This document shows positions 10,682-22,517 of a stretch of DNA of 64,000 bases, one piece after another; the first letter of the stretch is position 1; each line of letters starts with the position of its first letter. Location of the stretch: positions 682,001 through 746,000 of the forward strand of contig NC_018217.1 of the NCBI RefSeq assembly GCF_000219625.1, written 5' to 3'. The stretch is from Zymoseptoria tritici IPO323 (Eukaryota > Ascomycota > Dothideomycetes > Mycosphaerellales > Mycosphaerellaceae). Position numbers and translations under genes: made by a program. Under the pieces are notes generated by a model that did no database searches, was not told where the DNA came from, and saw nothing but the letters and a program-made list of their open reading frames with translations.

Positions 10682-13243
10682 GCTGGAATGGAATGGGCTG
10701 ATGTTGAATTGGGCAGATTAATTTGGTGGGAAAGTGAGATTGCTGGACTTTGTTGTTGAGTTGGATGAATCTTTGACAAGGAAGAGGGAGAGAGCCGTCT
10801 TTTTGAATGTGGTCTCTCGAACAGGTCGAGCGAGCCCCTTCTTGCGACTGTCACTGGCAACGAGCAGACTGGCCATTGCTGACGTTACTCAAATTCCTGG
10901 TCGACACGAAAGCTTTTCTTATTCTGAACTCGAGGACGTCGTCGACGTGGTCGGGCTGCGAACTTGTTTCGGAGCGATCATAGTACGTCTTTGTTACAGA
11001 CTGACCGATCCTACGTACAAGAGTAGGGAATGCCTGAAATCGGACGGATCCCACTGCTGCGTTGATGCCTTCAACGGCTTCGATCTCGAGGACCCGGCAC
11101 CCCGATCATGTCGAGCGAGGACTGCGAGAGTCGATGCGGCCAGCGCAGTCACTGGGTTGACAATGTGGCGGTGTCCTGCGGTAGGAGCAAGTGGAACTGC
11201 GTGTCGGATTGGAGTGGCCAGTTTCGCGAGGCTTGTGTCAGAGACGGTGCTCACCATTGAGCAGGATGAGTGTTCAAGCGTGGTAGGTGATGTGGTCTGA
11301 TGTTGTGGAATCTAACCCAGTGTTGACATGTGTATGCTGGGCTAGTCGCTTGGTCGCGGTTCCGTGTGCATTATGAAAACTGGTCGAGATTGTGTGTCTT
11401 TGGGTTTTCTTGGATGGATTTTCAACGACGCAATTCGAAAGGACAAAGGAGAAGAGATGGAAGGTTCAGCAGGGGTAAATATGCGCAAATCACACTCTTT
11501 TGAGGGAACGCCTTTCCTTTTTTTTTCTTTGATTGCATGTTGGATGGAAAGGCTCGCAAGGATGAAGCAATCGCATTCCCAGGGGTCCTCAAATATGCAA
11601 GCTTACCAACGGAGACTGAGTTCACGGGGAAGGTCCGCCAACCTGCACCGCAGGATGTCGAAAGCTGAATGCAAGATAGAGACTCCATGCTCATTCCCGT
11701 TCAAAACTCACTCGTGGCGGATGGCGTTGACATTCATCTCCGCCACCGACCCACTGTAACATCGCGAAAGGGATAGTGCTCATCGCAGAGCCTCATCCAC
11801 GTGCGATGTTGTCAAGCACAGTACCATGGTCGTGTAGTAACAGCCCGTCACACATGGTCCGGAGCGGGCTGGAAAGGATAGATTCCGAGTCGTTGCGATC
11901 TGGACCACACATTCCCAATGGGTCGATGAGATCTGTCGAGATCTTGAGGCGTGGCGGTGGTGAATCATAGGAGGTGGTCCAGCCAGCTGAGAAACACATC
12001 TTGATGACGGGGTCTAGACCGCTCGAGTGCTTCCCTGCGATATCTGGACACGTGAGATCTTGTCTCTCTGCTGCAATTCGATTCCCGTGAATGGCGGTAT
12101 CGTGGAAGTGAACGTTGTCGAAGAAGTGGTGATGATCTTGTCTCCCTAGAGTGGAGACTTCTAGGGCCGGCCAGGCCAAGCCGGCTCGGGGTATTCTTCA
12201 GAGACTGACAAGAGATCTGCTTTTGAGGTTTCTTGACGAGATCGACTTCCGGGGGAGAAGGCCAGGCGGTATATTCTTCTGTGATCAGCATGAATTATAG
12301 CAGAAGAGCAATAGACTGATCAGGTCATTGGTGCTGCAATGCGGTTGAAAAGGCCGCCGATCTCAGATGGCGATTTGGCGGGAGGCGTCTCGATCCCCGC
12401 ACCCTTTTCGATGAGAGCATCACAGAGCATTGCTGGGGCCCACATCGACAATCTCGACCACCATCGTGACCAGCCCCGTCGATTGTGGACGATGCTCTGA
12501 GATCTACCACACAGGGACTTTGCCTTGGCCGTGTGGTCCTCGTCTGCATCCGCCGTGGTTCTGGTACGATCTGGTCTCAGATCTCCGGTCTTGCGGTTCC
12601 AACATCAACCACGATTGTGTATCTGTTCTGAAGCTGCCGGCCTGTCCGCAAATAGCCTCAATCGTGTCAATCAGCTAGAACTAGAAGCAGCATCTTCGTC
12701 ACGGATGTTCAAGCCGTCACCCCTGTTCGCGTTCGGCCTTGTTCTGCCTGACTGATGATGACTTGTCGTCTGTACCTCTTTCCTGATTACCTACTACTAT
12801 CGCCCGAACCCGACTTTGGAGTCTCACCTTGCTGTTACTCCATGACGTCTTGATTCATCTTTCATTGTTACAACTATTTACCGTACTCTTGTGATCACGG
12901 CATCTGATCACTCCTACACCTACACGAAACGATATATCCTCCCATCTGAACGAACGCACCATCACCGCCACTTTGCAGCACGCAGACGTCATCGCACTGC
13001 GCCTTCGATCCACGACATCTCGCAGCTCACACAGCAACGACTCCCGGTGGAAACGGTCACCGACGATCAAGAACAGGATCGACAAGTTTGCAAGAGAAAG
13101 TGTCGACGCCAAACACATGGAAGAGGGGAGTGAATCGAGCGCCTGCACGTGAAGTCGTCCCGAGCGCAACGCTGGATACCTCAACAGCAGCAGCCGTGCC
13201 AGAAGGCCAGTCCTTCAGCCTGGCAGCGACCGCACCCACAGTC
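10682..13243. other. long intergenic region
   Basis: About 2.5 kb in which no reading frame shows a recognisable domain or convincing splice pattern; the longest frames lack an ATG or have random-looking composition. The right 400 bases are rich in CACC and pyrimidine tracts and probably form the promoter and 5' UTR of the LON/RING gene, including a 12-codon upstream ORF starting at ATG 13115. Confidence 0.4.
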
Positions 13244-15059
13244 TTGATGAGCCAAGATGGGTCGCCGCTGGTCGAGAAACACGATGCGCCCGTCGCTCTG
13301 ACACCTCACGAGCACGCGCGACAACTGGTCCGTCTGATCCAGTGCTCGCAGTGCTCCAGGCCTTTCCGGAATCCGGTCACATTGCCGTGCGGTAATTCGC
13401 TGTGTCGACAATGTCTCCCGCAGGCTCTGGAGCGGGAAGGCATTTCGTATCCAGATTTGCCCGAACGTCGTCATGGATTTCAGTGTCCGTTCGAGGACTG
13501 TGGTCTACAACATCCGGCTTCGGATTGCAGTATTGACGTCACCTTGTCCAAACTTATGGAATCAATCGCGGAAGTCGTGGCGAAATACAGCTCGATGACG
13601 GGACATTCACAAGCCGTTGCGGAGGAAAGCGGTCGGTGGGATGAAGTGATGAGCTCACAACCGTCGTCGGAAAAGCCCCATCTCCATGAGTGTCCGGGTG
13701 GAAAACTGGTTGCGACCTACCGTCTAGCAGCGGAAGGCCATCTCGAGTACAACAAGGACTTGACTTATGAAGACAATCTCGCCGACCGAGATAGCAGCGC
13801 GGCACTGGACCTCAACGTCTTTTCAGATCTCCTGGAATCGACACAAAAAGAGGTCGATTGCCAAGTCTGCTACAGTATCATGCTGGATCCAGTCACCACC
13901 TTCTGCGGCCACACTCTTTGCCGGAAATGCATGGCTCGCGTGTTCGATCATTCTCTCCACTGCCCGGTCTGCAGAAGGGAACTCGCTATTCCTCCGTCTC
14001 TCGTGAAGCAGCCCAGCAATAAAGCGTTGGTCAGCTTGCTGAATGGCCTATGCCCGGATACGATCGCGGCGAGAGCAGAAGCGATGGCATTAGAAGAGAG
14101 AGGCAGCGATGGACGATCGAACGTCCCGCTCTTCGTCTGCACGCTGGGCTTTCCCAATCAACCCACGTTTCTGCGAATCTTCGAGCCCAGATATCGACTC
14201 ATGCTCCGGCGAGCGATGGAGGGTAACCGAGAATTTGGCATGCTCATGTACAACCGCTACAACGAGCCTCAAGGAAGTCTGGGGACCGTCCACTTCTACC
14301 AATACGGAACGATGCTGCACATCATCCACGCACAAGTACTTGCCGACGGGACTAGCTTGATCGAAACGCAAGGCATGTACCGTTTTCGAGTGAAGTCGTC
14401 AGATACTCTCGATGGTTACCTCATCGGCGAAGTGGAGCGCTTGGACGATGTCAACCTCGCCGAAGAAGAGCGAATCGAGGCTGAAGAGACCGCGGTTCCA
14501 GCCAGCACGGAAGAGGACATGGCGTCGCAAATCAATCGCATGTCTACACAAGATCTGTTCGCATTCAGCAAGGAATTCATCGTGAAGATGCAAGCTCGAA
14601 GCGCAAATTGGCTGCAACAACGCGTTCTGGACATTCACGGCCAACCCCCGGATGATCCGGCTTTATTCGCGTATTGGTTCGCCAGCGTTTTGCCGATTAG
14701 TGATGAGGAAAAGTACAAGTTGCTGGGTACGAGGACTGTGCGGGAAAGGCTGAAGATTACGGCGACATGGATTCGTCGGATTGAGTCACAACGATGGTGA
14801 GTATCTCCCCGTCTTGCCTTGTTGTTTTTGTTTGGTTGTCTTTTGATGACGCGCAGGCCGGTCGCATTGCATGTTTCCTTGTCGTCGGACTCACGCTGAC
14901 CGGTTTGCGCGTTGAAGGCCATCACCTCCTACTGAAGATGAGGAGGAAGAAGAGACCGAAGAAGAAGATGACGAGGAAGAGGAGGAGGAGGAAGAAGAAG
15001 AAGAAGAAAACGACGACGACGAGGCTCCAACACAGTCTCAGCCATCATCACAAAACTAA
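13244..15059 (+). CDS. RING-RING-LON domain protein (LONRF / CrgA type)
   Basis: Two exons: 13244-14796 and 14918-15059. An N-terminal cysteine cluster (CSQCSRPFRNPVTLPCGNSL then CRQC and CPFEDC) resembles a first RING; a canonical C3HC4 RING follows (CQVCYSIMLDPVTTFCGHTL, CRKC, CPVCRREL). Next is the LON substrate-binding domain (PLFVCTLGFPNQPTFLRIFE through ERLKITATWIRRIESQRW). No AAA+ ATPase or protease domain is present, so this is not Lon protease but probably an E3 ubiquitin ligase like animal LONRF1-3 and Mucor CrgA. The 121-base intron (GTGAGT donor, GCTGAC branch, GAAG acceptor) joins TGG across the splice and adds about 46 residues, mostly Glu/Asp. ATG 13244 is the first in frame, but upstream codons from about 13130 look coding, so an additional 5' exon is possible. 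Confidence 0.85.
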
Positions 15060-16051
15060 CAGAATGAACAACAGGTACCAATCCAATTCCTGCCGCATCT
15101 TATGACTCGCTGCCGCGCACTACCTGGGTCCGATCATCTTGTTGATCTCCGCCATATTCCTGCACTGGACTCGGTCCACACCCAACGATGCCGCTTGATT
15201 GTGAAGCCTGATCCGCGATCACGGCTGGACAAATTCGCTCCAAGTACGGCATCACATCTCCGATGGAACGGCAACTTGAATGCTCCACCCACGAGAGCAG
15301 TGCTCCCTCTTTATGCAGAGACGTCGGAAGGGACCATTTACGAACTGAATGCACGCAATCTGCAAACGCAACGAAAGGGAACGGACGGGAACTGATATGG
15401 GGATGTTTACGTGCCACACGGCGCAAAGCTCTACATGTTATAGCAGTTGGAGGAGGGCAGCAAAGTGGAGGAGAATGAAGGAATTGCATTTACAGTTGGG
15501 CATGGCGTTGTTCTTGTACAGCCTTGCGGAAGTATTGAAATTTCCGCCTTTCCTTATCATCGCTATTGTCACATGGCCGTGAATGTCATCAATGAGAGAG
15601 CAATGGATGTGCTGCTGTACGAAGCACATCCGCGCTGGACGCACCGCCCATGACCGAAAGATCGTCGATACCTTCGCTGACCACTCTCATTCGCACAACA
15701 TCATGAAAGCATCAACACGCTGCCACGCACGAGCTATCACTTTACACGCCCACGCTAATGTGAACCGCTCGCACGTGCATGTCACTCTGAAGGCTTCGCT
15801 TCCTCGGAACTTTCTCCTGCGTGGGACGTCCTGCAGCTTGCGGCTTGGCTGTCACGGACGAGGCAAGGCGGTGCAGCCTCGGATTGACTGTACGGCGCTA
15901 TTGGGCCGGCTACTCTCCCAGGACTTCATAATGGCACCGTCAAAGATGAGAGAGTAGAATACAGAGGACATCAAGCTATGCACCGTTTGCGAGTCTTGTC
16001 AACGACGTGGTTTCGTAATCAGGTATCGACCGATTCGTTCATTTCCTCGCC
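15060..16051. other. convergent intergenic region
   Basis: About 1 kb between the stops of the LON/RING gene and the carboxypeptidase gene. Several frames of 60-130 codons exist on both strands, but none has a domain, signal or splice pattern I can support. Confidence 0.4.
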
Positions 16052-18068
16052 TCAATCGCCCAAGCCCACAATCTCAGGATACCTCTCCGTCGAGTTCTTG
16101 TCCACGATGATATAATCCTTAATCACAGCCGTGCCATTCTCCACCATTGCAATCTGCTCGTCCGTACACGTACCATGCAGATCCCAGAGATAACAAACCT
16201 GCTTGATCTCCTTCCAATCCGTCTGAACCTCATTCTTGACGCTACGGGCATCTTGGATGCCCTTGGAGGAGTATCCGTCCGCGGGAACGGTTCCCGTGGC
16301 GATGTCTTTCCCGAAGATCGCGCGGTTGAAAATCTGGAGGGCGGTCTCGGGCTGTAGTTCTGCGCTTCCATGGGTGCCCTGATAGACCCGGGAAAACGAC
16401 AGGTTACCGTACTGCCGCACGAGACCGCCGACATAGGAGCAGTTGGTGTGAATCTCTTCATAGCCCGCGGCGTGAAAGTTGGCGGTGTTGGTGTAATTGA
16501 TCGCAAGGGATGCCGCGTCACCGCTGATCCAGTTCTTTTTATGCTGCCGTCAGTACACTCTGTACAAGCAGGATCGCTCTCAGTTGGAACTCACGCAAAG
16601 GTAGTCTCTATCTCCGTAGGTCAAAGCGACTTTGATTCCCCGGTCAAGCAGGTAACCAAACTTGTTGATCCACCCCGGCCGTGCAAAGTCGCCCACTCTT
16701 CTGAATGCATGAACAGCATCATCCGAGCGGACCGTCCAGTTCGAGTGCATGCCCAGCGCCTGTTGTACATGCGGCTGTTGCAGGAAGGCGTGCGCGAAGG
16801 GAGGTTCCCGCGAAAGAGATGCTGGAACGGTTATGTCGTAGTAGCTTCGATTGGAGTACGAGTACAAGTGCTGAACGTTTTCGTCGCAGTAGTTACCGGC
16901 TTCTGCGCAGATGTGATTGACCGTCTCGTTCACGCCAATGGCTTGGGGATCGTATTGAAGTGACAAGTTTCCACATTGGTAGGCTTGGTCGAGGCAGCCT
17001 CCGGGTTTGTTGAGGTTATTCGTCATCGTTTGGTAGACGGTGTCATTGACGGCCTGAATACCGTAGGTGTTGTCTAGGCGTGGATTGTCATTACCCGGTT
17101 GCAAAATCTTGATTTCGTCCAACTTACCCACTGCGAACTCGGGATAGCTGAACCATTGGCCCGCTACAGCGACCATTAGCAGAGTCGAACTTCACGCCGT
17201 CGAGAGAGCACTCACGCAAGTCGAACAATCCGTTCTCGATCAATAGCATATTCAGCGGTAGAATATACTGCTCTCCTTTGGTCGGCCATTTGCCTTGTCG
17301 AATGCGTTCGTTCTGCTCTTCAAAGAACTCAAACACAGCAGGAGCATACTTTCCAGCATAGGAAACGCCAGAAAGACTGATCGAGCTGGCCTGATACTCG
17401 CGAAACTCTTGGAACCAGGCCTGAGCAAAATGCCACATGGCGTAAGCAGCGTCCGTGGATCCCATGGATGTCTTATATGTATCGTTCGCAGGATACCTGC
17501 CTACGAGCAGAGTCGTGTTCTGCTCCGGCACCGACGATCCTTCTGGCAGCGGGGTGATGGTTTCGTTGACACGATCGACGGTGACGTTGTGAAAGGTGCT
17601 GTATGAAAGTCCAACTTGTACCGGCTGGTCGAGATATAGCATATTGACTTCATTGTTCCAGGAATAGGGATTCAGAGTCGTGGAATTGCCATCCGGGTTG
17701 ACTTTGCATGGGCCATTGTAGCTCAACGGCATTCCAGACGAGCTGTAGGCCGGTCCGCCGTAGTACCAGATGGAGAGTGGTGCGTTGTGAGGATCCTTGC
17801 GAGCCTCGAAGAACCAGAAAAAGGTGTTGATCTCCCATGTCTGGTTCTTGATGCCGTGTTCAGCTAAGGCGTTTGGTGGGATATGAACGTAGCCGGAGAA
17901 ACCTCGAACGCCTGGCGTCGTCTCGCAGATAAAGGTCTCCTTGTAGGATATCGTGACATTGTTGTTAAATTGAGACCGGAGGACAGTAATACCTTCAGGC
18001 TCTGGAGGAAATTGAGCAGAGCAAAAGAGCGATGCCGCTAGCAGTCGAAGTAAGATCAATGCTCGCAT
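16052..18068 (-). CDS. secreted serine carboxypeptidase (peptidase family S10)
   Basis: Three exons on the minus strand: 18068-17216, 17163-16595, 16534-16052 (634 residues). Both introns have GTGAGT donors. The protein starts with a hydrophobic signal peptide (MRALILLRLLAASLFCSA) and has many N-glycosylation sites. The S10 fold is recognised from WYYGGPAYSSSGMPLSYNGP (oxyanion/substrate region), LYLDQPVQVGLSY, SLSGVSYAGKYAP (nucleophile Ser), ALTYGDRDYLCNW across the second splice (catalytic Asp) and YQGTHGSAELQPETAL (catalytic His). Two usual motifs are altered: the Glu of G-E-S-Y is Val, and N-G-G-P-G is Y-G-G-P-A. All three catalytic residues appear present, so it is likely an active extracellular or vacuolar exopeptidase that removes C-terminal residues, with somewhat unusual specificity. 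Confidence 0.88.
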
Positions 18069-19912
18069 TGTGGGCGTCGAATGATTGACAGGTGTACTTT
18101 CGCAAGAGCGAGGGCAACACAGCCAGCTAAATGAAGCAGTGCAGCGAGATCCGGATACAGTCTGCCGGCGAAAGTTTCATAAGAATTTGAAAGGGAACCG
18201 CAGGACAGGCATGTCCTGGTATATGAGGAGGTAACGTTGTGGCTCTTACCGCTCGTCGGCGAGGAGTTAATGTCGTCGCTTTGATCGCTCGTCGGCGAGG
18301 AGGTAAGGTCATCGCACTCGTGCAATTCGTTACGCTTATGCTTGATCGACCACGTTGATGCCTGCACATCTGACCCATCCTTTATTGACTATGTCCTGAT
18401 CGTGTTACTACATTAGAAGGACATCGAGCTCGTCGAAGGAACAGGGAGATATAATATCCAAAAACGGACTGTATCGGCGCGGCGGCGAATTTCTGAGCGA
18501 CTGTTGCGATGCTGAGCACAGTGCGAGTTGTACTTGGGAAACAACTCATCCGGAAGCTGAGAACGTCGTTCGGCCAATGAGAGGTCAGAGAATACCACCA
18601 CCATAAAGTTCTCACCAGTCAGCAATAGCAGTAAGCTGCGTGCCAGTGAGTGAGGCCATTACATCGAATGTCGCTGCTCTCGCTCTTGCTGGTAGCCGGC
18701 AGAGTGATGCCGTCGCTGGCGGTGAGGACGTCAGCGAGCGCATGCAGCTGCTGAGCATTGGTGCGCTACATTCGGAGCTGTGTAATATGTTCGATACCCA
18801 AGCGTTCGAGCGGGATGCAGTTGATGTAAATTCATCAGAGCATGTGGTTGAGATGGGCGCAGATCTCGGTAGATCCATTGTTTGGCATCGCATCTGGCTC
18901 GCGAGGAGATTTGGAGCTCTTTCGTGGTCGTTTGAGACTGGCAGTACAGCAGGTCTTCGATACTGGCAAGTCAAGCAAGTCGACATGGTCAATCGATGAC
19001 TGACAACTAACTGACTCTCTTTGACGAGTGATTTCAATACTGCTTCCAGGTATAATACCGGGTTCTCGGTTGTGATTGGAGACAGGCTCCGTGCCATTCG
19101 GGCAAGGTCGCTGTCTGATCGATCTTCATATCGGTGGACGCACTCTTCGAGGATGCCAATGGAGAGAAGATGTAGCCGCCGAGGCACAGCCAGACGATTC
19201 TAGACCCTCAATTGACGGCAGAAGTAACGAGGAGAGCCGTGATCCAGACCGAGAAGACGGTCGTCCATCGAGAGTTGATGGAAGCCAAAGGTGAAAGGTG
19301 ATATCGGCGTTCGAAGAGGCTGACGGGTGACGGAACGGACCGCTCTCACTCCTGCCGTCCACGAATCCACGGCGCCGGTTACGCGCTGGCCTTGCGAATC
19401 CAAGACTCCACCGCAGCCATTCATCCCACATCGCGCAGCTTGGCTCGGTGTCTGTGAAGGAAGGTCGACCACTGCTTGCTCTCCGTGCCTTGGGAACACA
19501 AGCCACCGTCTCCTGCATCCGACCTCTCGTTACGCGCTGCATACACCGTACACCTCGGGTGGTGGTGGCTGCTGGTGCTGCTGCTGGTGCTGTCCGGTCG
19601 GGCGGCGAGAGAGATCATGCACTGGCGGTATTGGCATTGCTGCAGCGCTATATTCGTCTGCCATTCCCCTGTCCCGTGAGTCCGTCTCTCTTTTGCCCTC
19701 TTCAGGTAACGCCCTGTCAATCCATACCATGCGAATACTCCACTCCTCCTCCACCCTCCGTGTGACCGCACTTTGAGCGTGCGGTGAGAGACATTGATCG
19801 AAGGCATTGCTACTGTACTGGAGTCCGACCGAGTCGAATAACACCTCCCGCCGAAGACTCAACTCCGCCTTGCGATCGTTACCGAACCGCCGGAACCCAC
19901 CTCGACGTCGCC
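18069..19912. other. divergent intergenic region between carboxypeptidase and noxR
   Basis: About 1.8 kb. It holds a short tandem repeat near 18215-18320 and, toward noxR, a CTG/GTG-rich patch (19560-19600) followed by a pyrimidine-rich stretch that is probably the noxR 5' UTR. Frames of 100-190 codons occur on both strands around 18.6-19.2 kb, but I could not support any as a gene. Confidence 0.4.
18215..18320. repeat. short tandem repeat, 36-base unit
   Basis: The 17-base core CGCTCGTCGGCGAGGAG occurs at 18250 and again at 18286, 36 bases apart. A weaker copy around 18218-18240 shares GAGGAGGTAACG. It lies about 150 bases upstream of the carboxypeptidase start. Confidence 0.7.
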
Positions 19913-21532
19913 ATGTCGCTCAAGCAAGAAATCGAGACATGGGTCGCCGCCCTGGCCGCATACGACCACAACGAGTTTGACAACGCCATCAAGTGCTTTG
20001 AGCACATCGCCGATACCTCCAAGATCCTCTTCAACTGTGGTGTGATCCATGCGACACTGGGCGAGCACGCTCGGGCTGTGGAATGTTATCAGCGAGCCGT
20101 GCAACTCGATCAATACCTTGCCATTGCGTACTTTCAACAAGGCGTCAGCAACTTCTTGATGGGAGACTTTGAAGAGGCGCTGGCGAATTTCAATGATACA
20201 CTGTTGTACTTGCGAGGGAATAACAATATCGACTATGAACAGCTGGGATTGAAGTTCAAGCTGTTTTCCTGCGAAGTGCTGTTCAACCGCGGATTGTGTT
20301 ACATCTACCTACAACAAAAGGATGCCGGAATGCAAGATCTGATCTTTGCGACCAGGGAGAAAGTAGTACCGGATCACGATGTCATCGACGAGGCCATTCG
20401 GGAGCACGCGGAGGGATATACTGTGTTTTCAATACCCGTCGGAGTGGTCTACCGCCCGAATGAAGCGAAGGTCAAAAATCTCAAGACGAAAGATTACCTG
20501 GGCAAGTCAAGACTAGTAGCAGCGCAAAACCAACAACCATCACATGTCGACCCTCGCCGCCAGGCCGCTTTAGCAGCCAGAGCTATCGACGACCGACCCG
20601 GAGAGAAATTGTCTTATGCAGCGTTGAACTTGGTAAGACCGGATCTGAGAAGTCGATCATCCCGACAACAATCCGAGCCGCCGCTCCAACGCAATGTCTT
20701 TCCACCCACACCGCCGCCAGAATTGGAACGACCCGACTCCGCCCACGGCAAGCGCAAGTCTACGGAAAGCACAAACTCTGAAAGGTCAACGCTACAGCAA
20801 GCTCGGCCTGGTGCAAAGCCGCTTCGGCTTGAGCTAGGCGCTGCCGCATTCGAGCAGAGATCCCCACCCACAGAGCAGCGACCTCGTATCGCGCCAAAGC
20901 GATCAGAATCAGAGCGACCCGCAATGAGAAGGGAGAACCCCGGCGGATACAGTCGCACCTCAGATCAAAATCGTGCAGAAAAACGACGAAGCTACCGCGA
21001 ACCCATACCGGAAGTCCGGATCGTGGAGGATCCGATCGAGGCATACAGTGAACAAGCATATCAACCGCACGTGCCCACTCATCAAACATCACGATCGAGC
21101 GCACATCGGAGCCAACCCTTCTCGATCGAGGAAGTGGAAGAGGAAGCTGAGGACGTCGTCTCGCCATCGGACTTCTCTCCACTAGCATTCGAAATCGTCG
21201 CGCCTCGACCCTTGAACACCACACATACCCGCCGACCTTCAAACTCCCGCCGAGCGCCGGAGATCCGCAAAGTGCGAATCAAAGTGCATGCCGAAGACAT
21301 GCGGTATGTGATGACTTCTCCCAACGTCACATACCAGGAACTCGTCGGTCAGATCCAGGTCAAATTCGCATTCAAGGGCGAATTCAAGCTGAAGATCAAA
21401 GACGAGGATGGCGATATGGTGACCATGGCCGACCAGGACGATCTGGACATGGCGATGGGGACGTGCAAAGCCGCCGCGGCGAAGGAGATGGCGGAGATGG
21501 GCAAGATGGAGGTCTGGGTGCAGGAGGTGTGA
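19913..21532 (+). CDS. noxR: NoxR, p67phox-like regulator of NADPH oxidase
   Basis: A single exon of 539 residues from ATG 19913; the frame extends upstream but this ATG begins the conserved MSLKQEIETWV. Residues about 5-175 are four tetratricopeptide repeats (AALAAYDHNEFDNAIKCFEH, GVIHATLGEHARAVECYQRA, YFQQGVSNFLMGDFEEALAN). The activation region follows (SIPVGVVYRPNEAKVKNL), then a disordered Ser/Arg/Pro linker, and residues about 455-535 form a PB1 domain ending in the acidic OPCA-like stretch KIKDEDGDMVTMADQDDLDM. NoxR binds Rac-GTP through the TPRs and, through PB1, the scaffold BemA/Cdc24. It activates NoxA/NoxB superoxide production at the plasma membrane, needed for fruiting bodies, hyphal fusion and host penetration in many fungi. 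There is no SH3 domain, as expected for the fungal protein. Confidence 0.93.
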   Translation: MSLKQEIETWVAALAAYDHNEFDNAIKCFEHIADTSKILFNCGVIHATLGEHARAVECYQRAVQLDQYLAIAYFQQGVSNFLMGDFEEALANFNDTLLYLRGNNNIDYEQLGLKFKLFSCEVLFNRGLCYIYLQQKDAGMQDLIFATREKVVPDHDVIDEAIREHAEGYTVFSIPVGVVYRPNEAKVKNLKTKDYLGKSRLVAAQNQQPSHVDPRRQAALAARAIDDRPGEKLSYAALNLVRPDLRSRSSRQQSEPPLQRNVFPPTPPPELERPDSAHGKRKSTESTNSERSTLQQARPGAKPLRLELGAAAFEQRSPPTEQRPRIAPKRSESERPAMRRENPGGYSRTSDQNRAEKRRSYREPIPEVRIVEDPIEAYSEQAYQPHVPTHQTSRSSAHRSQPFSIEEVEEEAEDVVSPSDFSPLAFEIVAPRPLNTTHTRRPSNSRRAPEIRKVRIKVHAEDMRYVMTSPNVTYQELVGQIQVKFAFKGEFKLKIKDEDGDMVTMADQDDLDMAMGTCKAAAAKEMAEMGKMEVWVQEV

Positions 21533-22517
21533 TGGTTTGATGATCAGCGTTGGTGTTGAGTCGAGGAGGATGCATTGCTTGGGATGCATTGCATTTGAGC
21601 TTACGCTCTTTTTTCTTTTTGATTGCAATCTAGGGTCCCACAGCACCGGAGGCCAGCGAGCGTACAAGCGTCGGAACGATTTCATGTGCATATTGATTGG
21701 CAGAAGCGGAGGATGAAGCATATAGCAACGAAAGAACATGCTTACCTATTCTGAACACTTCTTTGAGTCAAGGACAAAGTCGTTCACATCTTCCGTATTT
21801 CACCCACGGAAAGAGAAGACCCGGGCTCACAGATACGATGTCCACCTCGACGAGACGCGAGATGAGCGAGTCTAGAGACCTGGAGACTTAGTCTTCCAAC
21901 CACAGTCCCGCGAGGCGCCAGCTTCGGAGCAACAGGGAGAGAAAACATTCCCGTTCCAAGAATTATGCCATTGCTAGCTCTCGCATCCATCTTCCTTTAG
22001 TCGCGAGAGGAAGTCTGAGCCACTCGGCGTCGCCGCGCCCTCATCTCAGCTGACCGCATATCCAGCTCCAGGCAGCGTCGACAAGCCTTTTGATGAGCCA
22101 TGCACACCGCACGATACCTTTCTCGATGTACTGTCCGCTGGCGCAATATGAGAACGCTGCCGCCTCGCCTTGCTGTTTCTTCTTCATCAGCCCTCCCGCC
22201 TCTGAGCCGAAATTCTCACTTGGAGTAAAGCCTGGCGAGGAGAGTATTGTGGTATTTCAGCGAGGTGGTCTGATGTTGTCTGTTCTAGAACTTCGCACAT
22301 GCGATGCAGCCATGTCAGCCAGACTTGTCAGCCCTGTGCTGATGACGGGGAGCATGAGGAGATACTTGAGGAAGCGACGCCGGTATCGGCGTGTGCGCTG
22401 CACTCGGTCCAGAGTTTCGGATGAAAGAGTCGCTGCGTGTGATGCTGTCCATTGCTCGGTCAGACATGTGACTCGGTCGAACGGAAAGCAGTGGTGAGAG
22501 CAAGGCGCTCGTTATCC
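21533..22517. other. convergent intergenic region with left repeat copy
   Basis: About 1 kb between noxR and the eIF4A-like gene. It contains a local inverted pattern near 21572 (GCATTGCTTGGGATGCATTGC) and the left copy of a decayed direct repeat (about 22305-22440). No gene is supported. Confidence 0.4.
22305..22440 (+). repeat. left copy of decayed direct repeat flanking the eIF4A-like gene
   Basis: Starts around the 23-base block at 22318 (AGACTTGTCAGCCCTGTGCT plus GAT), which matches the block at 24190 with two transitions. Similarity continues through CCGGTATCGGCG and a GTTTCGGATGAAAG segment. See the right copy at about 24166-24310. Confidence 0.55.

Noticed and set aside
10734..11300. 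188-codon open frame on the + strand
   Set aside because: It begins at GTG, has no ATG early in the frame, no domain, and random-looking composition in a GC-rich region.
12900..13243. Extending the LON/RING protein to the TTG at 13088
   Set aside because: TTG is not a normal fungal start; the upstream codons may belong to an unidentified 5' exon instead.
18612..19187. Overlapping frames on both strands (about 120-190 codons) in the noxR upstream region
   Set aside because: Neither shows a domain, signal peptide or consistent splice extension; likely promoter and leader DNA.
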